DNA of 64,000 nt from Saururus chinensis (GCA_035235625.1 CP141142.1:44557644-44621643); one strand, 5' to 3'. Shown: positions 11,112 to 24,966, numbered from the stretch's first letter. The notes: generated by a model from the sequence alone, not told the origin. Numbers and translations are program-made.

Positions 11112-14100
11112 TGTAATATTCCTAATTTTTCTACAATTTTTTGTGATTTTTCTACTATTTATCTGATTATTTTTTGTAGGAAATGTGACACTTCGGCATA
11201 TTTGTTTTTATATATTTTACCTAGGTTTTCATATTTGTAGAGTCGGGTGAAGGGCTTAGTTGTGGTCGTTTGGGCCTTGACACTGCACATATATTTTCGA
11301 AGCAAATTTTGGATATACAATGCATAAATAAGAGGGTGGCGCATGTTGGGGACATAAATGAACTGTGTCCAGTCGGTTTTATTATGGAACGTCTAGAAGA
11401 CCAGAATGTCCAGAAGGGTAGAGAAGAAACCTAAGAGCCATTCCGGTCACTCCGTCATGCCTCCTCCATCGCCAAATTTCACCATTTTTTGTTGCTGGTT
11501 GCTACCGCTCTCCACTAGACTTAACTTCGTCTAGTTGTCAGGACCCTAGAGGCGCAAGCCAAAGCCGCCGCCACCCTCTCCTAGCTCCTCCATGAGGTGT
11601 CGGTCTTTTCCTCATTTTTTTCATTGTTTACCACGTTTTTGAGCCATGGGTCTGCTGTCGGCCGCAATCTAGCCTCCCGACCACCTTCTAGTCGTCTATG
11701 GGTTGCCGAAGGCATGACTACCACCCTAGCACTACCCCACTACCTCTATACCATGATGCCCACCTCACTAGTCCGTCTCCATGTCTTTGTTTTCCATTTT
11801 GCCCGGCTAGATGATATGGGTGCGTTTTGGCCAGTGCCACCAGTCATCCGGTAGCGTGGGCTCTATCTTAGCAAGGCAACAACGAGGTGGCCCTGTTTTA
11901 CCCATTTTCCATCATAGGTCGTAGAACGGCCTCCACTCATATTTGGTTTAGGTTGCCTCAACCCTGCAATAGTGGAGGTTATCTCCATCGACCTTGGCAC
12001 AATGTTGGCCCATGGCCTTCACTCCGCCTCTTCTCGACTACGAGAAACCCCTTCGCCCTTTTGCCGTGAGAAATGCATAGCCTCCCGCACCAATTATTTT
12101 AGTTGTGGGTGGTGATTGGCAATGTTGTTGCTTTGATTGTCCACCACATCCTAGCCCTAGCTTTGTCGCCCTTTTGGGCCTTGGGTCACCTCCATCTAGC
12201 TCTCTCCCCTTACCCTTTGGCCATTATTTGAAATTTGTCCACCAGACCCTCCTCCACCTTTCCTTTTCCCTCGAGCAGTGCCCCACGTCCTCCACCCCTT
12301 ATGTGGGCTATAGTCAATGCAAAATCACTGCAATTGGGTGCTGCCCATGGCTGTTTTTGGTGACTTATAGCCAATTGAGTGCTTCTTAGCTGTTGACTGA
12401 CTTTTATGTAGTACACCCTCAACTTCCAGTCGCACTTTCCATTTCTGTTGGTATGACCCTTCTCCCCATCGTCCTTAGTGTGCTGTCGTGGATTGGGGAT
12501 TTTGCTGCATTGATTTGTGTCACCCTCCTCTTGTTGTGATTACTTTAAGCACTCAATAAGCTTTGGGATAACAACTCTCTCAACTAGGCAATGCTTTTGG
12601 CCACCAACTATGTCGCTGATGCTGCCACCATCGTGTGCTCGCCATCGAACGTCATGAACTACGAGGTAAGGGAGCTTTGAACATATAATTTCATGATAGT
12701 ATGCTTAGAATGTGTAGCGGCATGCTAGGATTATATGATGCAATGTTTTGAATGCTAAATAATAATTTTTTATGACATGATGTGCATGATTATATGGTAT
12801 GTTTAAAAATGAATATGGCATGCATGCGAGCTAAAAGTATATTTGTTGTATGTAGATTGTGTGTGCTAGTGATGACTAGCAAGTATGTTGGTAAGCTATG
12901 TATGGAATTATGTATATTTTATACATATATATGGTGGACATATGTATTTATGATGGATATATGTCTATGAGATGTATATGAGTATGTGTGTGGGGGCAGA
13001 TGTATGGGAGATGGACAATAAGAGGTAAATGAGGGTTCTGTATGAATTTGTTGTGGATGTATGGCAAAGGGTGAAGGATGTAAGTTTGATGGGCCAGGTT
13101 TGGGATGAGTTTGGTTTGGCTTGGAGCGTATGTTGGGGGATTGCCATATAGTAAGAGTGCAACATTATTATACTAGCATAACATACATTTTATGAAGTGC
13201 AAAGTAAGAACAATAAGTGAGGTATAAGTAAGAAGATGATAACTGGGGTTGGCTATGAGGAGCTTAGTTTGGTGACGTTTGAGTAAGATATTTTGGCCAT
13301 AAGGTGGATGACATAGACTGTATGATTAAGAATTTGGTGTATGGTGAGTTATGTTGTGAGTTTGATGGGTTAAGTGAAGTTTGTTGCTATGACAAACTAG
13401 TGTTTCAGAACGGGCTCAACTTCAGTTTGGGCAGTGAAAGACTGTAAAATAGAAGAATTTATGCCATAATTGTACCTCATAACTTACTTAATTCAAACTT
13501 TAATTATACGTAAAGCTAATATGATAGCATTATGAGTTTGAGACCTTAGGGTTTCGACAGATTAGGTTTCATATTTGAGCTAACTGATAATGAGTTAGTT
13601 GAGCATGTCTCATGTCTTGCTATGGTGTTTATACTGCGGGATGTTGTCTGTGTGTTATATTTAAACCCATACGTATAATGCTATGTTGAGAGAGATATGT
13701 TTTTTATTTTGTCTGTGTGATGTATTAAACCTACACGTTTGATGCTTTATTGAAAGCGTTGTATATTTTTGCCCTTAGTCGGCATTGTATGATTTTGCCT
13801 AAGAGTGACACAATAAGATTTTAGCCAAAGAGTAGCATTATATGTGTCACGACCCAGATTTTTAAAAGCAATTTTAAATAGCACGAACGGTAGGTAGCGA
13901 ATTTTTTTCTTTAAATACAAAACAAACCCTTCAATTAAATATTCAAGTCATGATAACTGGGGTTCACAAATACGGATATCAAATCATATGATATTATTTA
14001 ACATCTAAAAATTCATAAAGACCAGCTCATCCATCTAAGTACAAGTCTGTCACCCATCTGAAAATAAATAACAAGTTGACTCTCACGCTTAAGGTACACT

Positions 14101-17100
14101 TACGTATCGGAGTTGCAAAAATGCGAAAACCTCTTGTGCTTGCCTGCCTTGGTCTCACTTGTCGTCGCCTGGAGAATCTGCAACATAGCAAACCAAACAA
14201 CAACCACAACCACAATGGAGCATCTCCGCCTACAGGAGAAGAGCATCCAAAGGACAAAAGCTTTTATTAATATTTTTTGGATCGGGCCAACATCACCCGA
14301 TGTTAGTTGCCTACGTACTCATTATACAACATCTCCAATGTTTCCAACAAGATCGGATCCAGATGTAGTTCTGCCTAATGTTACACTATACTAAGAAGCA
14401 TAGCATCACACATGCAATGCTTAAGTATTTTCAAGCAACCTACATTTTATGCAAGTCCTTTAATCGTTCCACTTGTTCTAATTAAACAAGCAATATCAAT
14501 TAATGTTATTAATTATTTCTCGAACCATTGTTCGATAATTAATATCCCTGTCTAATCCCAATGACAGACAGACTCATCAGATGTCAACCTAAGTGACAAA
14601 TGACAATGAAACACCTTGGAATCCACCAGGCCCCTGGAATCCACTAGGAAGTGCCATCTTCCAACCTAGCCCATAAGGACCTGCCGGGAGTGGAAGGGCA
14701 TGGCCCAAAACTACACCTGAACAGAAGTGGTCAGAGACGCCAACCAAGCAGGATGTCAGCGACCCTAATTGCGTGTACACTAAAAGATCCTCAATAGATC
14801 TGTGGTAAGCTCGGCTCACAAGGAACTCCCTCCAATGGGGAGGTGCAACTACACGGTCAAATTAGCGGCTCCTCAATAGAGCTAAAACTTAGGAAACCAT
14901 TCTGAACCCTATCTTGCTCATCTATAAGCCAGGATTCCGAATGACTATCCCAAATCCTATTAGTCCCTTCTAGACTAGGGTTTACAACTCGAGACATGTC
15001 ATTGGTTCATCAACCAAAGTAAATCTTCAGGTCAAAGGCTTTGTTCACTGTATGAACTAGTCCCAGACCCCTCTGAGGTATTTTAGTCTTTATCTTGATT
15101 AGGTGTTCTTACCCAATCTAAAGCTATCAAACCCCAAACAATTATTCTTTCAATAATCTTAAGCTAGTGATAAGTTACTATGACAACATCAATATCAAAA
15201 ATCAAAACAAAGAACAACATAAACCATCAGAACTACACAGGTCCAAGCATATCATAATATCAATAATAGAATTCATTAATGATATAAGAATCATTTGAGC
15301 TCTCGTGCCCTAACCCTCCTTGGGTTATCTTAAAAAAATCTTTATGAAACTGGTCGTAATGCACCTAAGGGCATTAGAGTAATTATCCAACATGGGACAC
15401 AGCCCTCTTTGCACTCGGATAAGTCCTTAACCTCTCAAAAGGTTTCAATATCACATTGGCCCATTAACAACATCCACGTGAATGATGGCAAGTTTACATA
15501 GGGGTATTTTTGTCATTTGGTTTAAGGCCTTAATGACATCCAACGGGTCCAAAATTGAACTCAAGCATACTACTTGACTTCATGGACTCTGTGTAATTTT
15601 CCTGGCATGTGATGGGGTTGTGAACCCCTTAAACCGACCCAGGTTTATTTAATAGTTTAGAGTTAAACCTAGGGGCAAAAAGGTTAATTTTCAACTCACT
15701 GGATTTTTCCTCACCATAAGGAATGGCCTAAAGTTTGGTTACCATTAAACTCTCACTGAAAAATTTTCCAATTTTTAGATCCACTCATATGACCCTGAAT
15801 CAGAGCCTTGAACTCGAGTAAGTTAATATTATACGATAATTAACTAACAAGGGTAAAAAGGTCATTTCACAACCTCTAAGATTTTTACTAATATGAAACT
15901 TAGTCAGAAAACGTCCACACCTCTCAAGGTTCAACAGTAATTTTCTAGGATTTTTCCCACACCTAAACCCTACTGAACCGGACCCGGTTCAGTGGGTGTT
16001 AAATTTGTTTTTTTTATCAAATCATATCGGGCCGAATCAGGTTGGGAAACCCAACCCGGTCCAGTGGCTAATGACCCGCATCATGGGTCATCTTCTCCGC
16101 GATCAGCCAGAGGCCGTTCGTCCTCTGGTGGCGCCACCAGTACTGCGATGGAGGAGGGGGCAGCCCAGGTGTTCCCAGACCGCCGGAGAACGGCGGAACT
16201 AAAGGCATCTGGTCCGCCGCCGCCCGGTGGCTAGCCGGCGGCCAAAGGCCACCCTTTCTCTATTTTTTTTAACTGTGAGGAGGTAGCAGAAGCCGCCGCT
16301 GCCGATGACGCCGCCACGGCCAGGGCCGCATTAGCCCAAGTTGCCGCAGTCGGGGCCAATGCAGCCCAGGCAGCCGGAGCCTGGCTGGCGCAGCCAGGGC
16401 GAGCGCGGTTGGACCAGCGCAGCCCTGCCCTGTGTTTCTTTTTTTTACCACCGGCGGCCTGCGCAACAGCAGGCAAATCCGCCACAGCTAAGGCCGCCGG
16501 AGCCAGGGCCGCCACAATCGAAGCTAGGGCCGTTGCGGCTAGAGCCAGGGCTGCCGCGCGGCTCCGGTCCAACCACTGTTCCGGTGACCAAAAAATCAAA
16601 GTACTGTTTACGTTTATGAACAATATTTGCAGAGCAGAAATTGCTATAGTTTTTAATACAAATTAATTAAAATTTTCATAATAATCACAACTTGAAATCC
16701 TACCTCCGTGGCCGAGTTGACGTTGATCCGCCACCACCGGAGCCTTGCCGGAGTTTCGCCAAAAAATTTTCTCATCTCCTTCACCGTCCATAAACTCCCT
16801 CAATCGGGCAAAAGACCCGCCAAATTGTACCCTAAGAAGGCCTTTTGTAAACATGAGGATTAGGGTTCCTAATCCCTATAGAATTTTGGGTAATCCTCCC
16901 CAATTAGGCCACCTTATTAGGACCTTAAAAATTAATTTCGGAATTATAAACAACCAGGCCCGCAAAACGACTTAAATGGGCCAAATATAGTCTAAAACGG
17001 GTAAACGCGTCCTGCACGATATGTTCAACTTCAGACGGTCGTATCTCCCTCATCTGGACTCCGATTTGCGCATTCTTGGTGGCGTTTCGAAGCTCTATCT

Positions 17101-18405
17101 GTCTACTTTCTAATATAATTAGTTTCAGCCATAAAGTCTATCTAGGGAAAAAGTTATTATAATAAGAATATCAATGGGTCAAACACCCTATTTTCCACGT
17201 ATTTAAATTTCAAAACTCGGGAAAATTAGGGATATTACAGTATGATTCCGCCCTTAGTTGGCATTGTATGGCCCTTGTTGGTATTGTATAGCCCCTAGAG
17301 TGTGGGCGTTTACTCATTCAGGTAAATAGTATCATGGAACTGCTTTTACCTGTTTGATCTTGTGCCCCATGAGTATATGTGTGTCTTGCCTTGGGAAAAG
17401 TCCATAATATCTAGTTACTTCTTGGAGGTTAAGGTGATGACCTAATAACATTTTTTTCTATTTCTACATTGGAGCTTAGTAATTGTAATGAGCTTCAGTA
17501 GTCAATAGTACGTGTGACTGTATGAGTATGTATATTTCTGAGTAAGTGTAAGATTATTAATAAGACTATAAGCATGTGTTTCTGAACAAGATTGTACGAG
17601 TAAGAATTTGAGTAAGATGGTACGAGTAAGACTATAAAAATATTTTGAATAAGACTGTGAGTGTAAGGGTTGGCCGATTAAAACTATAAGTGTAAGAGCA
17701 TGTGTCAGAGGGGTAAGATGGTATGTATATGTGCATAATTGGTATGTTATGCAACTCTATATTTGTATGATTTATGCTTCATGGTTGAGTGCACCAATGC
17801 ATCTATATATAGACTTACAGAGTTCATTGTTTAAAACTCTCATACTGAGTATTTTCCCATTGAGTATAAAAATACTCATTTTTTTATTTTTTAGCATGAA
17901 TATTCGAAAAGCTTTTACAAGTTTGTGATGGAGAGATCGTAAAGATAGATGTTTGTTTCCGTGAATAGATTGATTTCATTTTATCAGGTACATCCCTTGA
18001 CTCACTATGAGTCTTCATTATTTGTGTCGCAATCTAATATATTGGGTGAGATGAGAATTAAGTATTTATATTTTTTCTAGACTTATAATTTGAATTAAAC
18101 TATGGATTATTTATAGGACTTGTGCTTAGGGATACTTAAGATATTTGTATTTAAAATCTATGATTATGATAATTTCTTTTGTATGTTTATGTTTAAGTAG
18201 CGCCTGAGAATATTTAATTTGGTCATCCGATGTTTAATTATAAAGAAAATTTTATATGAAAATAATTAATGTGTGATATTTTAAATTATAAAACTGCTTT
18301 CACAAGTTTCGTATTTCATCATTTTTTAATATTTATACCCATTATGTTACAAAACTTTTCCTTGAATTTCTTAACAAAATGTGTTAAAAAGTCTTGAACA
18401 TTACA
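11112..18405 (-). mobile_element. Large LTR, family A, copy 2, inserted in inverse orientation into copy 1
   Basis: Starts TGTAATATTCCTAATTTTTC, the complement of the family A right end (compare the complement of 49,000-49,038), and ends GTCTTGAACATTACA, the complement of the left end. Complementary landmarks include TGGTGTTTATACTGCGGGAT at 13,623. Family A copy 1 resumes at 18,406 where it broke off at 11,111. The flanks TCACT and TCATC look like a decayed 5-bp duplication. After removing the nested family B LTR (13,845-17,239) it is about 3.9 kb, shorter than the ~4.9 kb copy 3, so it has lost internal sequence. Non-coding solo LTR. The open frames at 11,597-12,389 have no recognisable product. 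Confidence 0.75.
13845..17239 (-). mobile_element. LTR, family B, copy 1 (solo LTR, ~3.4 kb)
   Basis: Bounded by TGTCACGACCC and GGGATATTACA, that is, TGTAATATCCC...GGGTCGTGACA in element orientation. Flanks ATATG (13,840-13,844) and GTATG (17,240-17,244) form a 5-bp TSD with one change, and the interrupted family A sequence reads through when the insert is removed. No PBS, PPT or polyprotein is present, so it is a solo LTR. Its complement aligns along its whole length with the interrupted copy at 26,618-51,915. The TGTAAT-type start suggests a Ty3/gypsy chromovirus, but the family cannot be fixed without internal sequence. The Gly/Ala/Pro-rich frames at 15,992-16,623 lie on both strands of a GC-rich patch and are not genes. 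Confidence 0.8.
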
Positions 18406-21400
18406 TCATCATGCATACAAACATATCCAAATATATACATCATACTCATAGCTCATATATTTATTATAAGTATAAGTAAATATACAAAATAATATAGTTT
18501 TCCTCTCACATTATACAAATAGATCGTTATTTAACATCCAAAATATTAAATCCTAATAATATTAATATAATTCTACATATTCAAAGCATACTATCACAAA
18601 ATTACAAGTTCAAATTCCCCTATCCTGCAATCCATAAAGTTTGCTAGAGACGGTGGTAGCATCTGCGGCCAAAAGTATCGCCTAATTGAGAGAGTTGTTA
18701 TCTTGATGTTTAAAATGCATTGAAATTAATCTCGACCAAATAGGGTGACAAAAGTTAATGCTACAAAATCCGTAATCCATGACAATACACTAAGATGGCC
18801 AAGAAGAAGGTCATACCAACAAGGCATAGCAATATGACCAAAAGTTAAAGGCAAACTAAAATAAAGTCAATTAGCGACTAAGAGGTACTCAACTAATTAT
18901 AAAACATTAAAATCAACTGTAGACTGTACCCTACCACAACAATTTCACGTCAACTATAGCCCACAAGAAAGGCAAAGAAATATGTATGTGCTTGTGGTAA
19001 AAAAAAAAAAAAGTGTAAAAGAGACCTCTAATAATCAAATCCAGTCGATGATAAAACCGTCCGATAGTCAAGTAGAGTAAAAATCACATACATATGTGGC
19101 CAATAGTCAAGCTAGCCGTGGAGGCCTAAGGCCCCCCCAAAAAAAAAGTGAAGCCCAGGCAAATATGTGATGGCCGATCCAAACAGCACCATAGTCAATT
19201 GGCACCCATAACCAAAATACATGATGCAAGCCACTGTAAGTCTCACACAACTGTAAATCTCACACAACGGAGGGAAGGGAAAGATTTGGGGCCAAGCAGA
19301 GACGGAGCAACAACCGCGAGGCTATTGCCCTGCCAAGGGGAGCGACGGGGCCGGAATAGGGTGACGGTCTGAGGCCAACCAGCAACCCAGAGCTCGGCTA
19401 CTGGAGACGCCTCACCCAACAATACAGAAAAAGGATGACACTTTCTACCGGTGTCGAAACGGAAAAAGCATAAGAGGTAGAGTAGGCCGGTGGCGGCTAA
19501 CGCCACCATATCCGGGACAGAGGCAAAGCCGGATAGAGAACGGCTTGCCGAAGGCTGGCTTGCAACATCCTCATCCACAAAAAATGGATCAGGGGACCCA
19601 CTGGTTTGGCATAAAAGCATAAGAGGGGGCAATGGAGAGGAGTAGGAAGGGGGATGGTAGTAGCTCGGCCAACTCCGCCGTGGCCATGGAGACCAAGCAA
19701 AGCTAGATCCAGCCACAAGTGACAGCCACAAACAGTGGCGGTGGCCCTTGACTGCGAACAGAGCTCCACAAACTAAAACAAACATTGGAGGGGCAGATAT
19801 GTGAGGGTTGGGCAAAGGAAAGGAGCAGTGGTCGGGCTGGGGCGGCAGCTATGCCTTTGCCAGTCCATGGCTAGCCTGACGGAGGCCGGCCAGAGGCCAC
19901 TGGCCGATGCCTGCGCCACCTCGTACATAGAACAAAAAGAGGGAGAATGGGGTACCAGCAAGGCAGAGCAAGCTGGGAGGGGGAGGGAGCGGTGGGACTG
20001 GTCCAGAACGGCCTTGCGGCCATCATCTGTCTGAAGCAGAGCCAGGAGAGCTCCGGCCTGCCCTAGTCCAACCACGGTGGCAGCAGAAAATAAAAATAGA
20101 GATAAAGGGGTGGAGTGGATCTGGCGGAGGTGAAACGACTGGGGGCGGAGCTGAAAAGTGGTCAGGGCGGAGCAGAGAAATGCCAGGGTGACAGCGTAGC
20201 CGTTGCTGACTCGAGGCCAGTGTCACTGCCTTCCATAGCAGAACAAGAGAGGGAGAGAGACAAATGGGTGGTTCCAACTGTTTTGGGATGGGCTCACCCG
20301 AGCCAGACTTTTTAACTATTTTATTTTCTTTTTTCTTCGTCACTTTTTCTTTTATTTTTTTTCTTTTCGGCTACAATAACCCTGGAGGCTCACGATCCGT
20401 AATTGGGCTCACAATCAATTTTACTGGTATAAATATTATATAAAAATAAATTTTTTTAATATATTATAATGTTAAATTTTTTATTAAAAAAATAAGTATA
20501 AAATAGCATTAAAGTTACATAAATTTATAAAAATATTAAAGACATTAAATATTAGGTTAATTTTTAAAAAAAAATTATAAAAAATTACTTATTAGTAGGG
20601 CTGCCAATGAAAAGATTAATATACCTTATTTCATTACCATAAATATTTTATAAAATTTTATCTATAACTATTTTATTAAGTAAATAGTATGGGTTATTCT
20701 ATTTTCGCTCCATCCATTCATAATAAATTAACCATTATACAGTACCTTTTTCATAAGTAGTCATAATTCAACATAATAAACATAGTTGATTCTAAAAAAT
20801 AATTACCTTTTTGGTAAAATAAATTGACTTCTCAAACTTTTTTAATCTAAGGAAGTAACCCACTATATGTGTAGTGTTAACGCTGACTGCATAGATATTT
20901 CTTACTTAATTTCTCATTATACATGCAACTTAAATATTATTTTTTTTTTTACAGAAGTTAGATATATATTACTTAAAACTTTAAAATTATATAATACAAT
21001 AATCACAAGTTCAACCATCATATTCTTATATGTGGCAAACTGCTTGAAGTAATTGACTTTCTTATAATAGATCAACCATTATCAAACTAGTTTCATTATA
21101 TAGACTTTTTAAAACATCATTAAAACAACCAAAGTGGCTAAAAAATGCGAGAGCAAGCATATTTCACAAATTGATTCATTGAATTAGATATTGATAAGAT
21201 AAAAAACTAATAGCATTACTACTTTTGTTTGCAGTTATTATAAATATATTGTGAGGATCAAACATGCAATGAAATTAACTTGGATATTTTTGTATATATT
21301 AGATGAGGATGACAGCCACGGAGTTGCAGCTCTGACTAGTTTTTTCCATATTAGATTTAGACCTATATGGTCCAATGCCAGCAAACAATCAAATAAATTT

Positions 21401-22151
21401 TTTTTATTTGATAAATATTAAGAGTATAAAGGGAAGCATGTGATTTAAGTACAGTGCGATAACAAGGTCTCACACCCCCATTTAATTTTAGACTGGGACA
21501 AAAAAGGAAAAAAGGATGAGGATAGAGGCCAAGGCTGATGGAAGGGACAAGTAGCTTCAAATTCAATTGCTAATGGAGATATTAATCTCCCCTCCTGATC
21601 TAGTTTTGGTTGGGATAGAAATAGAAAGAGAGGTTTATAGTGAAATATATTTTATATATAAAATATACAAGTATTAGATATAAACTTAATGAGTATAATA
21701 TATTTACAAATATGACAAAGAGGTAATGGATAAATGAGTATGGAAGAGTTTTTTTCATAATTGTTCCATTTAGAAAATAGTCAAATAAAATTATCTTCTT
21801 AATTACTCTCAATTAAATTTAACTATATCATTTAACTTCTTAACATTAGGGTATGAATGATAGTTTAATATTAGAGATACTATTGACATCATTACTTACA
21901 GGGCTATTCTATCTCAATGTCAATGGATGATGCAGTTCGCTGTTAAGAAAGTTTACAAGTGTTATCAAACACTATGAATAACACACAAAAAGTTACATAG
22001 TAGGTTGTTTTTCAAGTTTAGGTTTTAATAAAATTTATCAAATGGACCGTAAGCCCGCAAAAAACATACTTATTCTTAACTTTCTAAAATGAGGACTCAT
22101 AATGATTTTAAAAAAGAGGGCAAATATGTGTTTCAAGCATCAACTAAATAA

Positions 22152-22240
22152 TATTTCCTCCGTCCCAGAATAAGTGTCCCATTTGGTTTTGAAAGTGAAC
22201 TAAAATATAAGAAACTTATTTTAGGATAGAGGGAGAATAT
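22152..22240. mobile_element. Small MITE with CCTCCGTCCC ends
   Basis: Left end TTTCCTCCGTCCCAGAATAA; the complement of the right end reads TATTCTCCCTCTATCCTAAA. The arms AATAAGTGTCCC and GAAACTTATT are also complementary in part. About 90 bp, Stowaway-like in its ends but with an inner sequence unlike the ATTAATAGCTC-type copies. Confidence 0.55.
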
Positions 22241-22372
22241 GGATTCCCCTTTAAATTTAATTATAAGACATGTTGGTTTCAAAATAATTGACAAGCAACC
22301 TTTTGCACCTCCTTTCAAAAAATAAAAAACTTTTGCACTTAAAATATGAATATAATGGGCAAAGTATTAATA

Positions 22373-22478
22373 TTCCCTTTGTCCCACATTAATAGCTCTA
22401 TTTATTTTTTTAAAATGAATTAATATTTTGCTCACTTTGAAAAACCAAATAAAGCTATTAATATGAGATAGACTAGAA
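22373..22478. mobile_element. Stowaway-type MITE
   Basis: Left TTCCCTTTGTCCCACATTAA; the right end carries AAAGCTATTAATATGAGATA, which complements the left arm (ATTAATAGCTCTATTT). Flanked by TA dinucleotides, as expected for Tc1/mariner-type insertion. Length 106 bp. Confidence 0.65.
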
Positions 22479-23460
22479 TAATATCAAGTACGCTCCCAAG
22501 AATGCAGAACACTTGTTGTGATATATGGGCCCATACGATGTATTTGGATTGAAGAAAAAGAAAAAAAATCTCACACCACCCCATTTCCCAACCTTTTCTT
22601 GCTCTAAGAAAAAGAAAAAGTTTAGTATGATATTTTTTTGCTCACATAATTAACAAAGTTTGGCTATCAATTTTTTCTTACTTTCTAGACACTAGAAAAA
22701 ATAAAAGAAACTTGAATTTACATATGTTTCCTTCATTTTCTACTAGCCAACCAAACCCTTGAAAAATGTATGTTCTTCCTCTAGAAAACTCCAAAGAGGA
22801 CACTAAAGTTAGCAACTCCTCTATTATATTGCTTGCCCATGTATTAAGATTCATTACTGGTCTAAGTGACAAAGTATGGGTACGACATTAATACAACTTG
22901 GAGAGACATATAAAAAAGGCAAAAAAATAAAAATATGGTACAACATAAAAAAATACAGAGAAATAAAAAAATAAAAAATATCTACAAAATGTAACTCATA
23001 GATTATGTAATCTAGTAAAAATAAGATGTCCTCTTCTTTGAAAATAGTACATTGAAATATAACAAGCTTCATTATCATAAATTTAGAGAAGGTTATTAGC
23101 TAAAAAATATCATTAGAGGGCTCACTAGCCAATCAAAGACAAAAATTATAAAACACGAAGAAAACATTGTCAAAGGGCTATGCGTCAAAGTATGAATATA
23201 TTACGCATTTTAAACTCGAAGTCCATGTATTAAACATGAAGTACGGGAACAAAACGTTTATGTTGATATTTTTTAAAAAAAGAAAGAAAAAAAAGAGTCA
23301 AAAGATACTTAGTCCAAAATTTTGGAGCTTGACTAGCTCCAAAGAGGGCAAAGTCTTTCAAACAGATTGTCCAAAAGAAGAAAAAAAGAGAAAGATGAGC
23401 TCTATTTTACACATGTAGGAATAAGATGAGGCTTATTACTTAAAAAAAAAACTATGTGAT

Positions 23461-23870
23461 AGCCCATATGAATCCCACATCAAGCTAGCCATCAAACTAT
23501 AATTACAAAAGGCTAAGCAAAACCCCACAAGCCCCACATCAAATTAGTTATTAAATCAAAATCACAAAAGGCTAAGTAGACCTCCATAGGTCCCACATCA
23601 AACTAGTCATTAAATTAAAATTACAAAAGGCTAAGTGAGACCCTTATGGGTCTCACATCAAATTAAAATTACAAAAGGCTAAATAAAACCCCATAGGTCC
23701 CGTATTAAATTAGTCATCAAATCAAAATTATAAAAGGGCAAAGTGAGACCTCCGTGTAGGTCCTACATCAAATTAACCATCCAATTAAAATTACAAGGGC
23801 AAAGTGAGACCTCATATGGGTCCCACATCATCTTGGCCAAATTGAAATATGAGACCCCTTTTAAGTCTCA
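23461..23870 (+). repeat. Minisatellite, 60-bp unit, about 6.5 copies
   Basis: The unit reads roughly TCCCACATCAAACTAGTCAT, then TAAATTAAAATTACAAAAGG, then CTAAGTGAGACCYCCATAGG. It recurs at nearly exact 60-bp steps (23,473; 23,533; 23,591; 23,651; 23,698; 23,760; 23,820), with one unit shortened. Units differ by 10-20 percent. Not coding in any frame across units. Confidence 0.8.
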
Positions 23871-24792
23871 CACAAAGAATAAACTTTAAAATAAATCTTA
23901 TAGTCTAAATAATGATTTTGGGACCTACCTTAGCAATGGTTAGTCATGCAATTGAGAAAAGACAAAATAAAATAATAACAAAAGAAAAAGATACATGATG
24001 CATTGGAGAAACTAAGGGAAATCAGTCAAGTCCCCATGTATGGTGGGCCCTACACTCTCAAAGAATTCTCACTTGATTAGTTAGATTAATTAAAGAAAAA
24101 AAGAGGGTATTATATATTGAGAAGACTAAGTCAAAAGTTTTTTGGCTAGTTACTCACATAAAAAAAAAGTAAAAGATAAAAAAAAAACAAAGTCAAACCA
24201 CTACCATATGCCAAATGATCTCGTCACTTTTTACAACTACTCTACTAACTCACTTTCTACCAATTACTCCACTAACTCACTTCCCACAAACTACCCCACT
24301 AACTCATCACTTACTCTCTACTACTATTTTGTCTTATGACACAATCCTAACACTATGAATGCCCCCTTATTTTCATAGATAGAGGCTTTCGACCATTAAG
24401 TTTAAGAAGCCTTTACAAAGTCTAAAACTCTTCATCCTAAGGAAGCCTTTATTTTTTCGTCATTTAGTCAAAAGGTTTGAATACTCTACCTCAAATTTCA
24501 AGGAGTAGTTGTAGTTGGCCTAGACAAGTCATCATAGTAAAAAAAGAAAGGTACTTTCTCTATCACATGTAAGAAAGGGATCATCTGATCTCTTTTCTTA
24601 TTTTTTGTATAATGAACTAACTAAAATCTCCCTATAGTTTAGTACACTTTTTTTTATAGAAAATGCAAATAATACGACTATTTTTTATAATAAGATGGGG
24701 AAAATGTAAATTACGCATATAAAATATATACTATATTTATTTTTTGTCACTTAGCTACTTGTACATGTGCACGCCATACCTACACAGAAGAG

Positions 24793-24966
24793 GTTTTTAT
24801 ATTCCACTCTAACAATGAGCCCAGCTTAAAGAACACATAAGATCCTTAATATATGACATCGATGGTATGCTAATATACGTTAGTCTGTGCACCATATATC
24901 TCATGGATGAAGGGTTCCTATATATTCCTTATGCTAGGCTCATTAACAGAGTAAAATATTAAAAAC
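24793..24966. mobile_element. Hairpin MITE (family M2), copy 1
   Basis: The left arm TTTTTATATTCCACTCTAAC and the complement of the right arm TTTTTAATATTTTACTCTG are inverted repeats. They continue as AATGAGCCCAGC against AATGAGCCTAGC. The same element recurs at 52,765-52,975. Non-coding. Confidence 0.6.

Larger units (their letters stand above)
6282..20500 (+). mobile_element. Large LTR, family A, copy 1 (solo LTR broken up by two nested insertions)
   Basis: Starts TGTAACACCCTAG at 6,282. It aligns in three blocks with the complete family A LTR at 35,514-49,038: about 6,282-7,543, 10,246-11,111 and 18,406 to about 20,450. Landmarks shared with that copy include ATCCCGCAGGATAAACACCA (10,287) and CTCCTCAGAGCCAACC (10,673). 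The gaps are a Mutator-like insertion (7,544-10,236) and an inverted family A copy (11,112-18,405). The right end is uncertain because the last part is AT-rich and diverged. No PBS, PPT or coding region of its own is seen, so it is read as a solo LTR. It is the oldest family A copy here, by divergence and by what has inserted into it. Confidence 0.7.

Noticed and set aside
14027-14394. Overlapping frames on both strands near the end of the family B LTR
   Set aside because: No homology recognised, and the matching region of family B copy 2 (about 49,900-50,175) does not keep the frames.
15992-16623. Ala/Pro-rich frames on both strands
   Set aside because: GC-rich patch of the family B solo LTR; overlapping both-strand frames and no homology recognised.
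19243-20343. Minus-strand frames of 190, 100 and 106 codons
   Set aside because: They lie in the GC-rich part of the family A LTR, overlap frames on the other strand, and have no recognisable domain.
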